Assembly (NCBI GenBank): GCA_932521025.1
Contig: OW051472.1
Span: 8,928,001-8,992,000 of the forward strand
Origin: Oscheius onirici
Lineage: Eukaryota > Nematoda > Chromadorea > Rhabditida > Rhabditidae
DNA: 64,000 nucleotides
Reading direction: 5' to 3'
Shown here piece after piece: positions 23,349 to 33,461 of this stretch (position 1 is its first letter; each line of letters starts with the position of its first letter). The position numbers and the translations under genes are program-made. The notes below the pieces were generated by a model that saw nothing but the letters and a program-made list of their open reading frames with translations, had not been told where the DNA came from and did not search any database.

Positions 23349-24668
23349 TTAAATGATGTAACTGGAGTCCCAGCAGACCTTCCTCGATTTTCCATTGTTC
23401 AACAGACGATCAATGTCTTCTTTCGCTATTTTTACTTCCAACGCCTTCATATTCTCCCGAATATGATCTGGATTTGTGCTCCGGGGTAGCACGGTGATTC
23501 CTTGTGACAGGCTCCAGGCCAGAAGAAACACAGAAATGGATCTGAATACTTATTTTTGTACAGGAATAAAAGTCGATTCAGTCTGAGAAGTATGCAATGT
23601 CCTCTCTTATTAAAAAATTTTTTAAAGAGAAGAACCTTTTTTTAACTTTCCGATGTAACTTTCTTAACTTTACTTTTCTTAATTTTAACGTTCTCTTCTA
23701 CACCATTGAAAAACATTAAAAAACGCTAAAGTGAAGCCATAGACCTCAAAACAAGTGACATTTTTTTCTCTACCAATATTTAAAAATAACTTGACTTACA
23801 CTTTATATTTCTTGGCGAGCTCAATGATTTCCGGATCTGACACTAGCTCCTTGTGGTATTCTTCGTTTCCGAGACTACTGTAAGCCTGAATAAGATTCTC
23901 TCCCTTTGAAAAATGGAAACAAACTTGAAAATGAATGTCATTCTTGTTGCAATACTCCAAAAGGTCAGTCTGATGAAAGTGCGGATGATATTCGATTTGA
24001 TTGACGGCCGGCGGAATTCGGCACTCTTTTAGCAGAAGAGAAAGATGTCGCTCATCGAAGTTGGACACGCCAATGGCGCGAATGTCTCCTCTATCTGTCT
24101 TTCAATTTCCTTTGAGCACGGAAGAAACTCTACCGTAAAACTTTTCTAAGACGGAATAACTCTCGTGCCGCAGAATTGGATTGTAAGAATACGTGCCGGG
24201 CATCTTGCACACTCCTGGCCAATGGACCAGCAAAAGATCAAGATAGTCTGTCTGTAAGTCGTCGAGACTTCTGAAATTTCGCAATTTCGCGTTATCGAGG
24301 ACATAACTGACTGTTCAATAACTTCTTCCGCAAGATCTTTGCCATGGGAGATGGGAGTCAGTTTCGAACTCAAAAATATGTCCTCTCTGCAAAAAAAATA
24401 CGTGAAATCAACAAATTTTCTCTCAAACCTTTTAAGTTTGTGTTTTGGTAAGAGTTCGTCCAGAGCCTCACCGACAGCCTGTTCGGTGCCATAAAGTTGA
24501 GCCGTGTCGATCAGTCTGTAGCCACATCCGAGTCCGACATCCAGACTCTCGTAAAGCTTGGCTTCATTAATCTTGGTTCCAAAAATTTTCGCAATCGCAA
24601 ATACTACCTACTTGATATGTACCCATTCCGATCATGGGCAGTTTTTTCACATATTCACGGCCGTTCAT
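23349..24668 (-). CDS. Aldo-keto reductase
   Basis: NADPH-dependent cytosolic carbonyl reductase of the AKR superfamily, in several short exons. Start MNGREYVKKLPMIGMGTYQ at 24668. All four catalytic residues are visible: Asp and Tyr in YRLIDTAQLYGTE, Lys in LSSKLTP and His in LLLVHWPG. Substrate-barrel and cofactor motifs follow: IGVSNFDERHL, PAVNQIEYHPH, AYSSLGNEEY, and GITVLPRSTNPDHIRENM near the C-terminus. The gene ends CWDSSYII at 23349. Length is normal for the family, about 300 residues. An intron of about 250 bp near 23.6 kb is the largest. Substrate cannot be told from sequence. Confidence 0.9.
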
Positions 24669-25316
24669 TTTGTTTTTGGTAATCAGCAAATCGGAGCGTA
24701 ACGACAAGAGTGGCAGAGTGTATAAAGTGATGGCAAGTCGGCCGAAAACCGGTTGAGACCGCAACGTTCAAGTCCCGTATCAAGGTTGACCCCCCGACAA
24801 CATTGTGAAGGTAAACTTTAGACTTTTCATCGCATTTTGCACAAAGACGACAATAGAGCCATCTTACTCGTTCTTGGCAGACAAAACCGAAGTTAGTTTT
24901 TTTTTAAACAGCCTGTCGATTTTTTTACGGTTTCTATTCTGAACCATCCTCCTCACGGAATCGGCTTTTTTAGCACTGGAATAAGCTCTAAAGCCACCTG
25001 GTGGCCGGAAATAATTACGATTATGGAAACTTAGCGTAAAGTAATCGCAAAAATTTGAGCAGAATAAGGACGATATTGTCAGAATAAAATTGGAGTGATG
25101 CCTCCCATGGCTTCATGATTTGCAACGTTTTTTTCTCGGACCGAGTCACTCTTCAGAGCAGAAATTAAAAGATTTTTTAGCATTGATTTCCAAGTTTATT
25201 TCTTCTTCAAAACTTTGTGAATTAGGCGGCAAACAACAGTAAATCTCTTAAAAATGACTTGTCAGACATAAGAGTCATCTATCAGCATCAGTTCTACTAG
25301 CCAGCGCCGCCAGAGC
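24669..25316. other. Divergent intergenic region
   Basis: Lies between the divergent aldo-keto reductase and BAR-like genes and probably holds both promoters. No repeat or RNA gene was recognised. Confidence 0.4.
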
Positions 25317-25920
25317 ATGTTCGCCAGGATGAAGCAAAAGGTTCGCGAGGTGACAGGCCGCGCTGTGGCCACTCCAATGCCGGAAGATCTGGAGTCAAGA
25401 ATCGCCTACTCCGAGGGCTGGGAAGGTCGCGACAAAAAGATGGTCAAGGCGCTCATGGAGATGACGGACAGCTGGAAAAAGAACAAAAATAGAACCGAGT
25501 GCATGAAAGCTGCCGAGGAATTGGTCGACGTCGGCGAAGTTGGCCTTCAGCAGGGAGCCGAGAAGCTCAAAGTCTGGCTCCGACAGCGCATCGACAAGGA
25601 GAAGAAAGCACAAGCAGGAGCCCAGGCCTTCCAGAGGACGATGAAGACGTTCCATAAGGTCGAGCTCAAGAACATCATCGACTGTCTGAAGCTGCTGAAG
25701 AAGCGCCGTCTGCAGCGCGATGCCTGCCAATCGGATCTCAACTCGAAGGCAACGGATGACGGATGAGCGTCAGAGAAAATTCGACAAGGCCGAGTCCGAG
25801 TTCCAGGCCAGTCTCAAGGAGATGAGAGAACAGTTACAGAAGATTCCGGATCTCGATCAGTGGCATGCCGACGCTGTCACTCAGTTCATGCACTGCATCA
25901 CCGAAGCCTACGTCGACTAA
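25317..25920 (+). CDS. Intronless BAR-domain-like protein, split by a +1 frameshift
   Basis: The first frame (25317-25766) starts MFARMKQKVREVTGRAVATP and is a charged, helical sequence with heptad-like spacing. The continuation ERQRKFDKAESEFQ is in the next frame (to YVD, stop at 25918-25920). The switch falls at a near-repeat of GGATGAC/GGATGAG around 25755-25765, where one extra base makes a TGA. Ignoring that base gives about 200 residues resembling a membrane-bending BAR domain (amphiphysin/endophilin type). It has no introns in a window where nearly all genes are intron-rich, so a retrocopy decaying to a pseudogene is possible; an assembly indel is equally possible. An AATAAA follows at about 25,942. 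Family assignment is moderate. Confidence 0.5.
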
Positions 25921-26336
25921 GAGAGAGAGACGATAAGGAGCAATAAATCTGTATGTGTTCACATCTTTTTCGACTAAATTTCTTAAAAATCAAATAGAAG
26001 GGCAACTAGATATCTAAATCGGGGAACAACTCGAGCAATGCTTTTGAAAAAAAAAGTTCACTGCCCCAAAAACGGCGTCGGTCCTCCGAACCGTGGTGGC
26101 GAAAGCTACCGAATTCTTTGATGAATGGGAACCGACGTCAGTTTCTCCACAGGAGTTTTGCAAAATTTTATCAGGTTTTCTGCTTTTAGCAGAAGTTTTA
26201 GTGGGGTTTTTCTAGGGTTTTTCATCTGTTCACTGCTGGTATTTTCACACTAACTTATATTTAAACAGTCTTTTTTGGGGGCATTTTCCTAGAGGATTCG
26301 GAGAAGTTTTCTTAACAAATGCTCGTACCACTCACC
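25921..26336. other. Intergenic
   Basis: 3' flank of the BAR-like gene, with a poly(A) signal (AATAAA) about 20 bases after the stop. Otherwise no feature. Confidence 0.4.
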
Positions 26337-27150
26337 CTTACTCACTGCAGAGCCTCTCAGTCTATCGCGTTGTATCTATCACTCACCCTCCCTGACTCTC
26401 TCAAGCTCTCATTGTCTCATAATCAGTCTCTCCGTCTGTCTAATTGTAAGGCTTTCTGTCTCAATCTGCCATTTTGCATCTGAAGATTTTTTTCCTAATC
26501 TCTCAGTCTCTAGCTTTCAATCTCCATCCCTCAGACTCGCATTGCCTCAGTCTCTCTGTCTGTATGTATGTCTCATTGTCAGGCTTTCTGTTTCAATCGC
26601 TCAGTCTGTCTGTTTCTGTCTCAATGTCACCCTGTCTGTTTCTGTCAGTCCCCCAGGCTCTCATTTTTGTCTGTCAGTCTGCATGGCAGTCTCTTTGTCA
26701 GGCTTTCTCTTTCAGTCTTTTATTCCCTCAGGGTGTCTCATTGACAGTCTGTGCCTTTCTGTTCTAGTCTGTTTCAGTCTCTCAGTCTGTCGCGTTCTAT
26801 CTGTCTCACTATTGCTCAGCATCACTCCGTCGGGTTCTCTTGTCTCAGTCTCTCCGTCTGTCCCTTTACGTCTCAATTTGTCCGTCTATTTAGTCTTATT
26901 GTTAGTCCGTTTCAGTCTCTCAATCTGTCTAACTCTCCTATTTTCGGTTTCTCGGAATCTCTCCATCTGTCTCATTGTTAGTTTGTGGCTTTCTGTCCCA
27001 GCAGTCCCCCAGAATTGCAGTCTATAGTTTCCTGTTTCAATCTGTCTCATTGTCACTCTGTCCCTTTCTGCCTCACTCTCTCAGTCTGTATGACTCAGGC
27101 TTCCTGTTCCAGTATCTCCGTCTGTCTCATTGTCAGTCTGTGGCCAGCTG
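26337..27150. repeat. Degenerate pyrimidine tandem repeat, about 0.8 kb
   Basis: Continuous variations on the words CTCAGTCT, CTGTCTGTCTC and CATTGTCAGTCTG. The + strand is strongly C/T-rich. Units vary in length and sequence, so it is an old, decaying tandem repeat. Open frames across it (Leu/Ser/Val-rich) are artefacts of the composition. Confidence 0.85.
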
Positions 27151-27243
27151 GAGCTATTCGGGAAGACTTTTTTCTTGTCCTACAACTGTTCCGATCCCCA
27201 CACGACACTTTCAACGTAAAAGAATCTTCTTTTTATCACGTAT

Positions 27244-28495
27244 CTACGAGAGAGTGTACTTGATGGTAGCGCTGTCGTGAGCCACATAGAAGGTGGCAAC
27301 GTTCGAACCAATATGCAGTGGAAGTTTAGCCGGATTGATGACAATCTTTCCGGAGTCGGAAGCCTTTGGTCCACCAACAACGTAAGAAAAGGGAGCAGTA
27401 TTGTCGTCGAGTTCAACCAATTGACGAACATCAAACGGAGTTGAGCCGTCCCTGTCCCCAATGATAGTCAAGGCTCCATTGTGAGTAGCATTTCCGTAGA
27501 GGAGATAGGTCATCGAGTGGTCATCGCTAGCCAGAGGGACGTAGGTCACAAAATGATAATAGCTGTTGGCCAGATCTGAAATTGTTCGTGAGAGTAAAAA
27601 CTTTTCTTACTGGAGTTGTCAGTCACGAGAGCAGCTCCCTTCTTCAGATCAGCAACGGAATGAGCCACATAAAGTTGGAGGTTCTTGCTCTTGGTCACCA
27701 AGTTTTGCTTGGTGTAGGCTGTCAGAAGTCTTGAACCAGTTTTTAACAAAGTCTGGTCGATAAAACTCACGTTCCAATCAGAACTCCACTATCGTAGACG
27801 AAAATGTTGTTCAAAGTCAACCAGCTGTCCGAATAAGCAAGAGCAGCCTTTACGTTCACCAGATTGTTCTTCGAGTTAAAGTTGTAAGTCTGTCCTTCTT
27901 GAGCATCTTGGAAATAGACGAGGAAGGAATCTCCGTCCGTCTCCGTCGTCTGAGTTGATTGGACATTCTGACCGACGAGGTCTGCGATTTTATTTTATTC
28001 AGTCTGTATCCAGTCTCACTCTTCTGAAGAGTGATATCAACCTGGACCTTCATGTTCGTGTTTCTGTTAGACTGGAAGTTGACCGAGAAGGTCTGAGGCC
28101 AGGCCAGAGCCGAGTTGAACTTGCTATAATCTTGGCCCGAACTGGGTCCCCTAAATTTCTGTCTTTTCAAGCTCCTCATTTCACCACTTACATAATTTGA
28201 GCGAAGCCTGAGATGTCGTTGATGATGACTCCTTCTCCACCATCTATACTCATATCTGTAGCAAGGACATTGGCGAAGGCAAATTGTCCAGCTGGTACGG
28301 TAAACTGAACTGTTTGTTTTACTGCAAAGAGCACAGACTAACCGTATAAGTACAGTACTGGTTATCGGTCAAAGCGGTCACTGGGAGAGAATATGGACCG
28401 TTCAGATTGATGGTCTGGGTTTGACAGGGAACTTTGTCCAAGTTGACTGGAGCAGCCAAGGAAGCCCCAACAAGGAAGAGAAGACCGAAAAGCAT
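27244..28495 (-). CDS. Secreted CUB-like (nematode DUF141-type) protein
   Basis: A clean signal peptide (MLFGLLFLVGASLAAP) precedes a beta-rich extracellular protein. The first join uses a 38-bp intron ending GTTCAG and gives NQYCTYTFTVPAGQFAFAN. A second intron begins GTGAGACTGG and restores the frame LVGQNVQSTQTTETDGDSF. Later segments are LNNIFVYDSGVLIG and NPAKLPLHIGSNVATFYVAH, ending IKYTLS. The cysteine pattern and length, about 370 residues, suggest the CUB-like secreted family that is expanded in nematodes and often induced by infection or stress. That role is inferred. The pyrimidine repeat lies directly downstream. Confidence 0.6.
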
Positions 28496-28872
28496 CACTG
28501 CGGGTGATGAAAAAAGCAAATGTGCCGTTTTATGCCTCTCTTATCGGTACTGTTGCCTATATTTTGTTTTCTGATATGACGATTCCGGAAAATGTTATCA
28601 ACATTTTGTGGTCGCGGAAACGCCCTTTATCGCTTAGCATAATTTTTTGGGAGATCTGACGTAACGCATTCATGCGATATTCAAAAGGTTTCGTATAAGA
28701 CAGACAAGAGATTGTGTTGGGATCTTTCCCTTTTATTCAAACTCCCACTCTACTTGTCGATTTTATTGGCGCTTTCTCTTGAGAACTTCTACAAACTTGC
28801 TTTTGTAAAAAAGCAACTTTAATTGCACAAAAAAAATCATTAAAATAAACAAAGCTTTCGAAGTTTGCAAGC
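28496..28872. other. Intergenic upstream of the first L-domain gene
   Basis: AT-rich spacer between the divergently placed CUB-like gene and L-domain gene. It contains a motif with TTTGCAAG immediately before the TATA box at 28873. Confidence 0.4.
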
Positions 28873-28926
28873 TATAAAAGGAGCCCAAAACAACTGAAGA
28901 GACAAAATAGATCTTCTCTTCTACCA
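28860..28926 (+). promoter_or_regulatory. Conserved TATA promoter of L-domain gene 1
   Basis: TATAAAAGGAG (28873) is followed by CCAAAACA and, just before the start, by GATCTTCTCTTCTACCATGG. The same block in the same spacing (TATA 52-54 bp before ATG) precedes two other L-domain genes at 33.2 and 37.1 kb. Upstream lies AAGTTTGCAAG. Confidence 0.7.
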
Positions 28927-30124
28927 TGGAAGGTACGTCTTCTGCTGTTCTGGCTGCTGCTGATGCTGCTCTGCTACAGAAGAAGCCACCAAAGAACTTC
29001 CTTTAGTGGTTTCTCCTGAAATAGTTTGGTAGATGTACTCAATCGTCCGATTTTCAGTTTTTTCTCAGTGACAATTGACTTCAATACCGTCAAAACCCGA
29101 GACTTCAAAGCGAGGCCGTTGGTGATCACGAAGAATCCCAGTCTAAAAAGGCTGCAGTGTGCAGACAAGCAATCTTTGAATAACCTGATCATACGTGCAA
29201 ACAAGAAGTTGGAGGTGGATGACAAAACTTGGAACATCCATCCAATGCTTGTCCATCAATCCAAGGGCGAATGTGGCATCTGGGAACCCATATCCGACTT
29301 TGCGCAACTGGATGACTGTATCGACGTCTGGGACGAGATCAATTTTGCTGCCAAGGTCACGGACAAGCCTTCTGGCACTATCGAGAAGATTGACGGAAAT
29401 CTGACAATGAACGGGGATCTGAAGAATCTCGACTTTTTGGGGAAGGATATCGTCATTACTGGAAGTGAGTTTCTTTTCTCTTAGCTGTGTTGAGACTGCT
29501 CGAAGGGAAATAGTTGTTTTGATAGACGAGACAATAGTGTAAACTTTTCAGCTGTACAACCTGGGAATGAACTGCAACACCTCACTCGAGTACAAGGACG
29601 AGAATGGTGCGGTAAAAGAGATTCCTGGCTGGGTCTGTCCCACGACAACCACCACCACCACGACCTCTACTTCTACAACAACGAGCACGACCACGACTGT
29701 CCCAACCATCTTCGCCACAAATACTCCAGCTACTACAGAAGCCAGTACGACAAAAAGTTGTGGACAGGATCCTGCACCCGTGCCTGAACCTGCTGTAGAT
29801 GTTTCTGATGAAGACTCCTCTGATACCACAGCTCAAGAAGACGATGAGAACGAGGAAGACGAGGCCAGTCTTGCCGGTCCAATTCCTGGTAAAGCCCCCA
29901 TCTATATCCGTAGGCTAGTTCGATTGCTGAACTCCTGGAACATTGAGCCGAGTCATTTCATCTACGGGATTACGTTGAGTCTCGTGGTCGGCTACATTAT
30001 CTACGAAGTCTATTTTTCTCTTTCCGAAGAGGCCGCCGCAGTGAAGAGAGAAATCAACGTCCTCCAGAACGCCATTGCCGCAGCCCACAGGAGAGAGATC
30101 GACTCTCAGCGCTACTGCCGCTAA
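28926..30124 (+). CDS. Receptor L-domain (IRLD-type) membrane protein, N-terminally truncated and probably frameshifted
   Basis: Exon 1 is ATGGAAG, as in its relatives. By comparison it then splices (TTCTCAG) to TG|ACA, giving MEVTIDFNTV, so the signal peptide and first half of the L-domain are missing. The remaining L-domain is clear: FKARPLVITKNPSL, KGECGIWEPISDFAQLDDC, LKNLDFLGKDIVIT. The next exon (from about 29,551) carries MNCNTSLEYKDENGAVKEI and GWVCP, a Thr-rich stalk, a membrane span (FIYGITLSLVVGYIIYEVYF) and a cytosolic tail to 30124. Using the same donor as its relatives, that exon is out of phase. Its first 18 bases correspond to 29 in the paralogue at 32.6 kb. Either the gene is broken or another splice is used. 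Confidence 0.6.
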
Positions 30125-30227
30125 AACATTCCCGTCGATGTTAACTCTTTCCTCGAATAAAGTGTTAACTTTTCACCTTCACTCTTGTTGTATACCTCTT
30201 ATTCTATTCCTTTTACTCTGACAATGG

Positions 30228-30330
30228 GAGACAGTTAGAAGTAGAACAAAATTTTTGGCAAAGATTTGTTTTCATGTTCACTAGGTTTTTGACTTCTGGA
30301 ATGAGTAACTTCTTCTCTCTTGAAGGCTGT
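30228..30330 (+). repeat. 100-bp repeat shared with 35524-35625 (inverted)
   Basis: Starts GAGACAGTTAGAAGTAGAAC and ends CTTGAAGGCT. The complement occurs at 35625-35524 with few mismatches. Both copies lie in the 3' flank of an L-domain gene, so this is a remnant of gene duplication and inversion. Confidence 0.8.
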
Positions 30331-30852
30331 AGAGACAGCAAAAAAAGTTGGTTCCCGACAGGAGAAAGAACCAAAACGTGTCTTAGGACCAAACGACACG
30401 GACTAAAACGACTAAAAATTCTCACAAGGAAAGCTTGTGGGGTCTGGCTGGAGTTTGGCGACAAGTAAGGTGGCATACGATCGCCGTTGACGAGCAGATT
30501 CGGGGGTTATATTCCCAAATTTGCTAAATCCACCCTTTAACAAAATATGACTAAGCATGACAGCTTGACCAAGGTGTGTGTTCCTGATTCATGGTTCATG
30601 GATTGCCTTTTTCAAGTTTTAGATCTCTTCACGGCCTCTTCAACTGGAAATACCCTCCAACTTTCGAAATCTGAGGGTTGGCGCTATTGAAAAAGTTCTC
30701 CTAACTAACCAATAAAGGTACTGATAAAACATTTGTGAAGTCTACAAAGAGAAGAACAACAGAAGTTATACCAAAAACTACAGAGACACGAGAAAAAAAC
30801 CACGACTTCTTCCAATCTTTATATCAAGAACAAAGACACTCGAGATCGGATA
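30331..30852. other. Intergenic
   Basis: No exon recognised between the L-domain gene 3' flank and the basic-protein gene. Two AT-rich blocks only. Confidence 0.35.
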
Positions 30853-31593
30853 TTAAGGTGCCTTCTTCTTGACGGCCGAGGACTTCTTGCTCTTCTTCGA
30901 AGTTCCCGTCGTCGTCTTCTTCGAGCCCTCCACTCCGTCCATCGGCACTTCCCTCACGACCTTTTCCTTTCTCTTGTGCTTCGTCTTCCGGTTGATTGGG
31001 GCCTTCAGAATCAAGACCCGTTTGCCCTTTTTTCCGCGATGAAGACGTTTTCTGTGAATCCTTTTCATCATGTCAGCCGGCATCGGTTCTTCGTCAGCAT
31101 CAGGATCTGGTTCCATGTCTTCCTCACCCCGCTTCCTCTGACCTTGGATCTTCTTTACCAGTCGTCTCTTCTTCATCAGACGCGTCCAGACCCAGGCAGA
31201 AGATCGGAGAAGCTGTCCATTGGAGCTTCCCTTCTTCTCGAGTCTCTTCTGTCTCCTCTTCAGAATCACAGCTCCCGTCATCTTTCTCTGCTTCTTGCCT
31301 CTGAAGACTCGTCTCACTCCACGTCCAGTCCTCTTCAGTCCTGTCGTTCGTCTTCCTTTGGCCAGATAGCGCGGCTGGAACTGACCCAACTTCAATCTCT
31401 CGTCCTTGTACATTGCCCTGTCCAGTAAGTCGTTCTCGTCGAGGTCTGGCATCTGGCAACGGGCACGAGTTCCCTTCCAGAAGTTATTCTTTAGACACGT
31501 CGTCTGCAGCCAGCGAATTTGGCGACGTTTCTTGGCGTAAATATACGTGCCGTTGTATTCTGCGAACGTCCTAAGGGCGAACAGCGGACCCAT
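30853..31593 (-). CDS. Very basic single-exon protein, unknown
   Basis: An open frame of 246 codons starting MGPLFALRTFAEYNGTYIYA and ending SSAVKKKAP. It is rich in Lys and Arg throughout (GLKRTGRGVRRVFRGKKQRK, RIHRKRLHRGKKGKR), with one acidic patch (EEDMEPDPDADEEP). There is no signal peptide or membrane span. Composition suggests a nucleolar, RNA-binding or chromatin protein, but no family was recognised. It is intronless and sits between two L-domain genes, so it may be a retrocopy or a recently arisen gene. The third-position pattern and length make a chance frame unlikely. Confidence 0.6.
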   Translation of the reverse strand: MGPLFALRTFAEYNGTYIYAKKRRQIRWLQTTCLKNNFWKGTRARCQMPDLDENDLLDRAMYKDERLKLGQFQPRYLAKGRRTTGLKRTGRGVRRVFRGKKQRKMTGAVILKRRQKRLEKKGSSNGQLLRSSAWVWTRLMKKRRLVKKIQGQRKRGEEDMEPDPDADEEPMPADMMKRIHRKRLHRGKKGKRVLILKAPINRKTKHKRKEKVVREVPMDGVEGSKKTTTGTSKKSKKSSAVKKKAP

Positions 31594-32009
31594 CTTTTAT
31601 AACTGTTTCAGGAACAATTAAAAGATAATACTACTGTTACGTTTTTCCAGAAAGCAAATGGTATCGATGTGCTCTCTAGTTAGACTCAGTCCAGTTCAGT
31701 AGGAAATAGTCAAGTAGTCAGAGAACAAGCCAACAGTCAAGTATACCTAACTTTTTCAACTATCGCTCATCAAAAGCTAGTAGTCCGACAGTAGTCGAAC
31801 AGTTTGTGTTACTAGAACCTATTCGTAAGGCAAGAAACAAGCAGTATAGTCAGAGTACTACTCGAAAGCAATTATGTCCAACCCTCCTAACTACCTGGCC
31901 CCTACAAACCCCAAAAAAAGCAAATGAAAAGACAAACCTGCTTGAGATAGGGGTAGACTTTCAGCTGTCTCTGCTTGAAGCACTTGTAACTGGACCTCTT
32001 GGTGAATGG
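31594..32009. other. Intergenic with short AGTC-type repeats
   Basis: From 31,675 to 31,860 the words AGTCAG, TAGTC and CAAGTA recur irregularly. No exon is recognised. Confidence 0.35.
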
Positions 32010-33208
32010 TCATCCGAAACGACGAGCTGGTCGAGGACGCGGCTTCTGACGGCGCATATGATGACGTCCAATCGGTGGATTGTACTTGGGGAGAAATGCC
32101 TTGGCCCTCGCGACAGCCGTGTCCATCTTGGTCGCCTTGTCCAGATTTGCCACTCCTTGATCGGTCACCTTATCGTCCTTCTTCGTCACGCCAGCCGTCT
32201 TCCTGCATTTTCTGACCTTCCACGTTCCGAAACCAACTGCGCCACACCAGCCAAGAAGCCAGACTCCACTGACACACAAGAGAGCAATTGGGGCGGCAAG
32301 ACCTTTTCCCTTTTTCTCATCGGCTCCTTGAGCTGGTCCCGTGGTATTAGAAGAGTCTTGACCAGAGATCTCTCCATTAGGTCCAACTACAGGTCCAGGA
32401 CCCTGTCCACCACTTATTGTACTGGCTTCTGTGGTGGTTGAAGCAGCAGCAGTAGTCGTGGATGGGACAGTTGTGGTGGATACTTGTCGTCGTCGTGGGA
32501 CAGACCCAGCCAGGAATCTCTTTGGCCGCACCATTCTCGTCCTTGTACTTAAGTGGGACGCCGCAGTTCATCGCAAGGTTTTTCATGTACACGACAGCTG
32601 AAATGTTTAGATTACCGTATCAAGACAACTATTTAGATCATAGCTAAGAAAAACAAAACTCACTGCCAGTAATGATGATATCCTTGGCCAAAAAGTCGAG
32701 ATTTTTCAGATCCGTGCCGGTAATTGTCACATTTCCGTCAATATTCTTAATTGTGCCAGAAGGAGGAGGCTTGCCCGTGACGGTGGCATCAAACTGGACA
32801 TTGACCTCGTCCCAGATCTCGGTACAGCCGTCCAGTTGCGCAAAGTCAGAGATTGGTTCCCAGAAGCCACATTCGCCTTTAACTTGATGCACATCCTTGC
32901 GGACGTACCACATTTTTGGGTCTACCTCCAACTCCTTGTTTCCGCAAAAGAAGAAGATGCTCCTCTTTTGTAAGGTCAAACTGGACTGCTTCCTCAAGCT
33001 GGGGTTTTTCGTGACCACAAAGGGGAAAGCTTTGAAAGTTGTAAGCTTAGCAAAGTCCACAGAAAAGTTCTCGAGATGATCAATTCTAAAGTAAAAATTA
33101 GAAAATCTCATACGACACTTACGTTTTGCTACGTTGATTCTCCAAGTTCGGGTTGTCGGCAATCACGATGTCTTCTTCGTTAGCGCCAGTAGGAAACGTA
33201 CCTTTCAT
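32010..33208 (-). CDS. Receptor L-domain (IRLD-type) membrane protein with a frameshift in its Thr-rich stalk
   Basis: Starts ATGAAAG (33208) and reads EEDIVIADNPNLENQRSKT, then, after an intron, IDHLENFSVDFAKLTTF, KGECGFWEPISDFAQLDGC and LKNLDFLAKDIIIT. The next exon gives VVYMKNLAMNCGVPLKYKD and GWVCPTTTT. There the frame is lost: one base too many in the ACG/ACA repeat at about 32,486. In the +1 frame the protein continues STTTVPSTTTAAASTTTE, then a membrane span (PIALLCVSGVWLLGWCGAVG) and a basic tail ending RPARRFG at 32010. There is no signal peptide. Compared with the intact copy at 33.5 kb it lacks the N-terminal lobe. Slippage in the repeat, pseudogenisation or an assembly indel could explain the shift. 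Confidence 0.6.
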
Positions 33209-33461
33209 GGTGGAATAGAAGATCGGATTGTAACTTTTTGTGTTTTGGCCTCCTTTTATAGCTTGGAAAGTTTGTAAATTGTGCAAACTTTTTCTATTTT
33301 AAGGTTTTTTTTGTAATTATGTTGTAGTTCTGAAAAGCTATGCCTTTTAATAAAAACTGGAAATAAAGTAATTTTGTGAAAAAATCTCGACAAATTTTGG
33401 CTTGTTAGCAAAGAAAGCGAAAAAAAACTAGCAAAGGAACAATTGGATCTTCGCTCCCGCC
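33209..33461. promoter_or_regulatory. Shared divergent promoter with conserved TATA module (minus side)
   Basis: On the minus strand TATAAAAGGAGGCCAAAACA (33260-33241) precedes the ATG at 33208 by 52 bp. Just upstream is an inverted repeat: GCAAACTTT is the complement of AAAGTTTG, ten bases apart. The plus-strand L-domain gene starting at 33462 has no comparable TATA box in this 253-bp interval. Confidence 0.65.

Noticed and set aside
24740-24800. tRNA-like T-loop words (GTTCAAGTCCC)
   Set aside because: No pairing acceptor, D or anticodon stems could be built around it.
26474-27280. Long Leu/Ser/Val-rich open frames over the pyrimidine repeat
   Set aside because: They exist in several frames at once because of the CT repeat and lack any gene structure.
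29548-29836. Val- and Gly-rich minus-strand frames
   Set aside because: Complement of the Thr-rich (ACN) stalk repeat of the L-domain gene.
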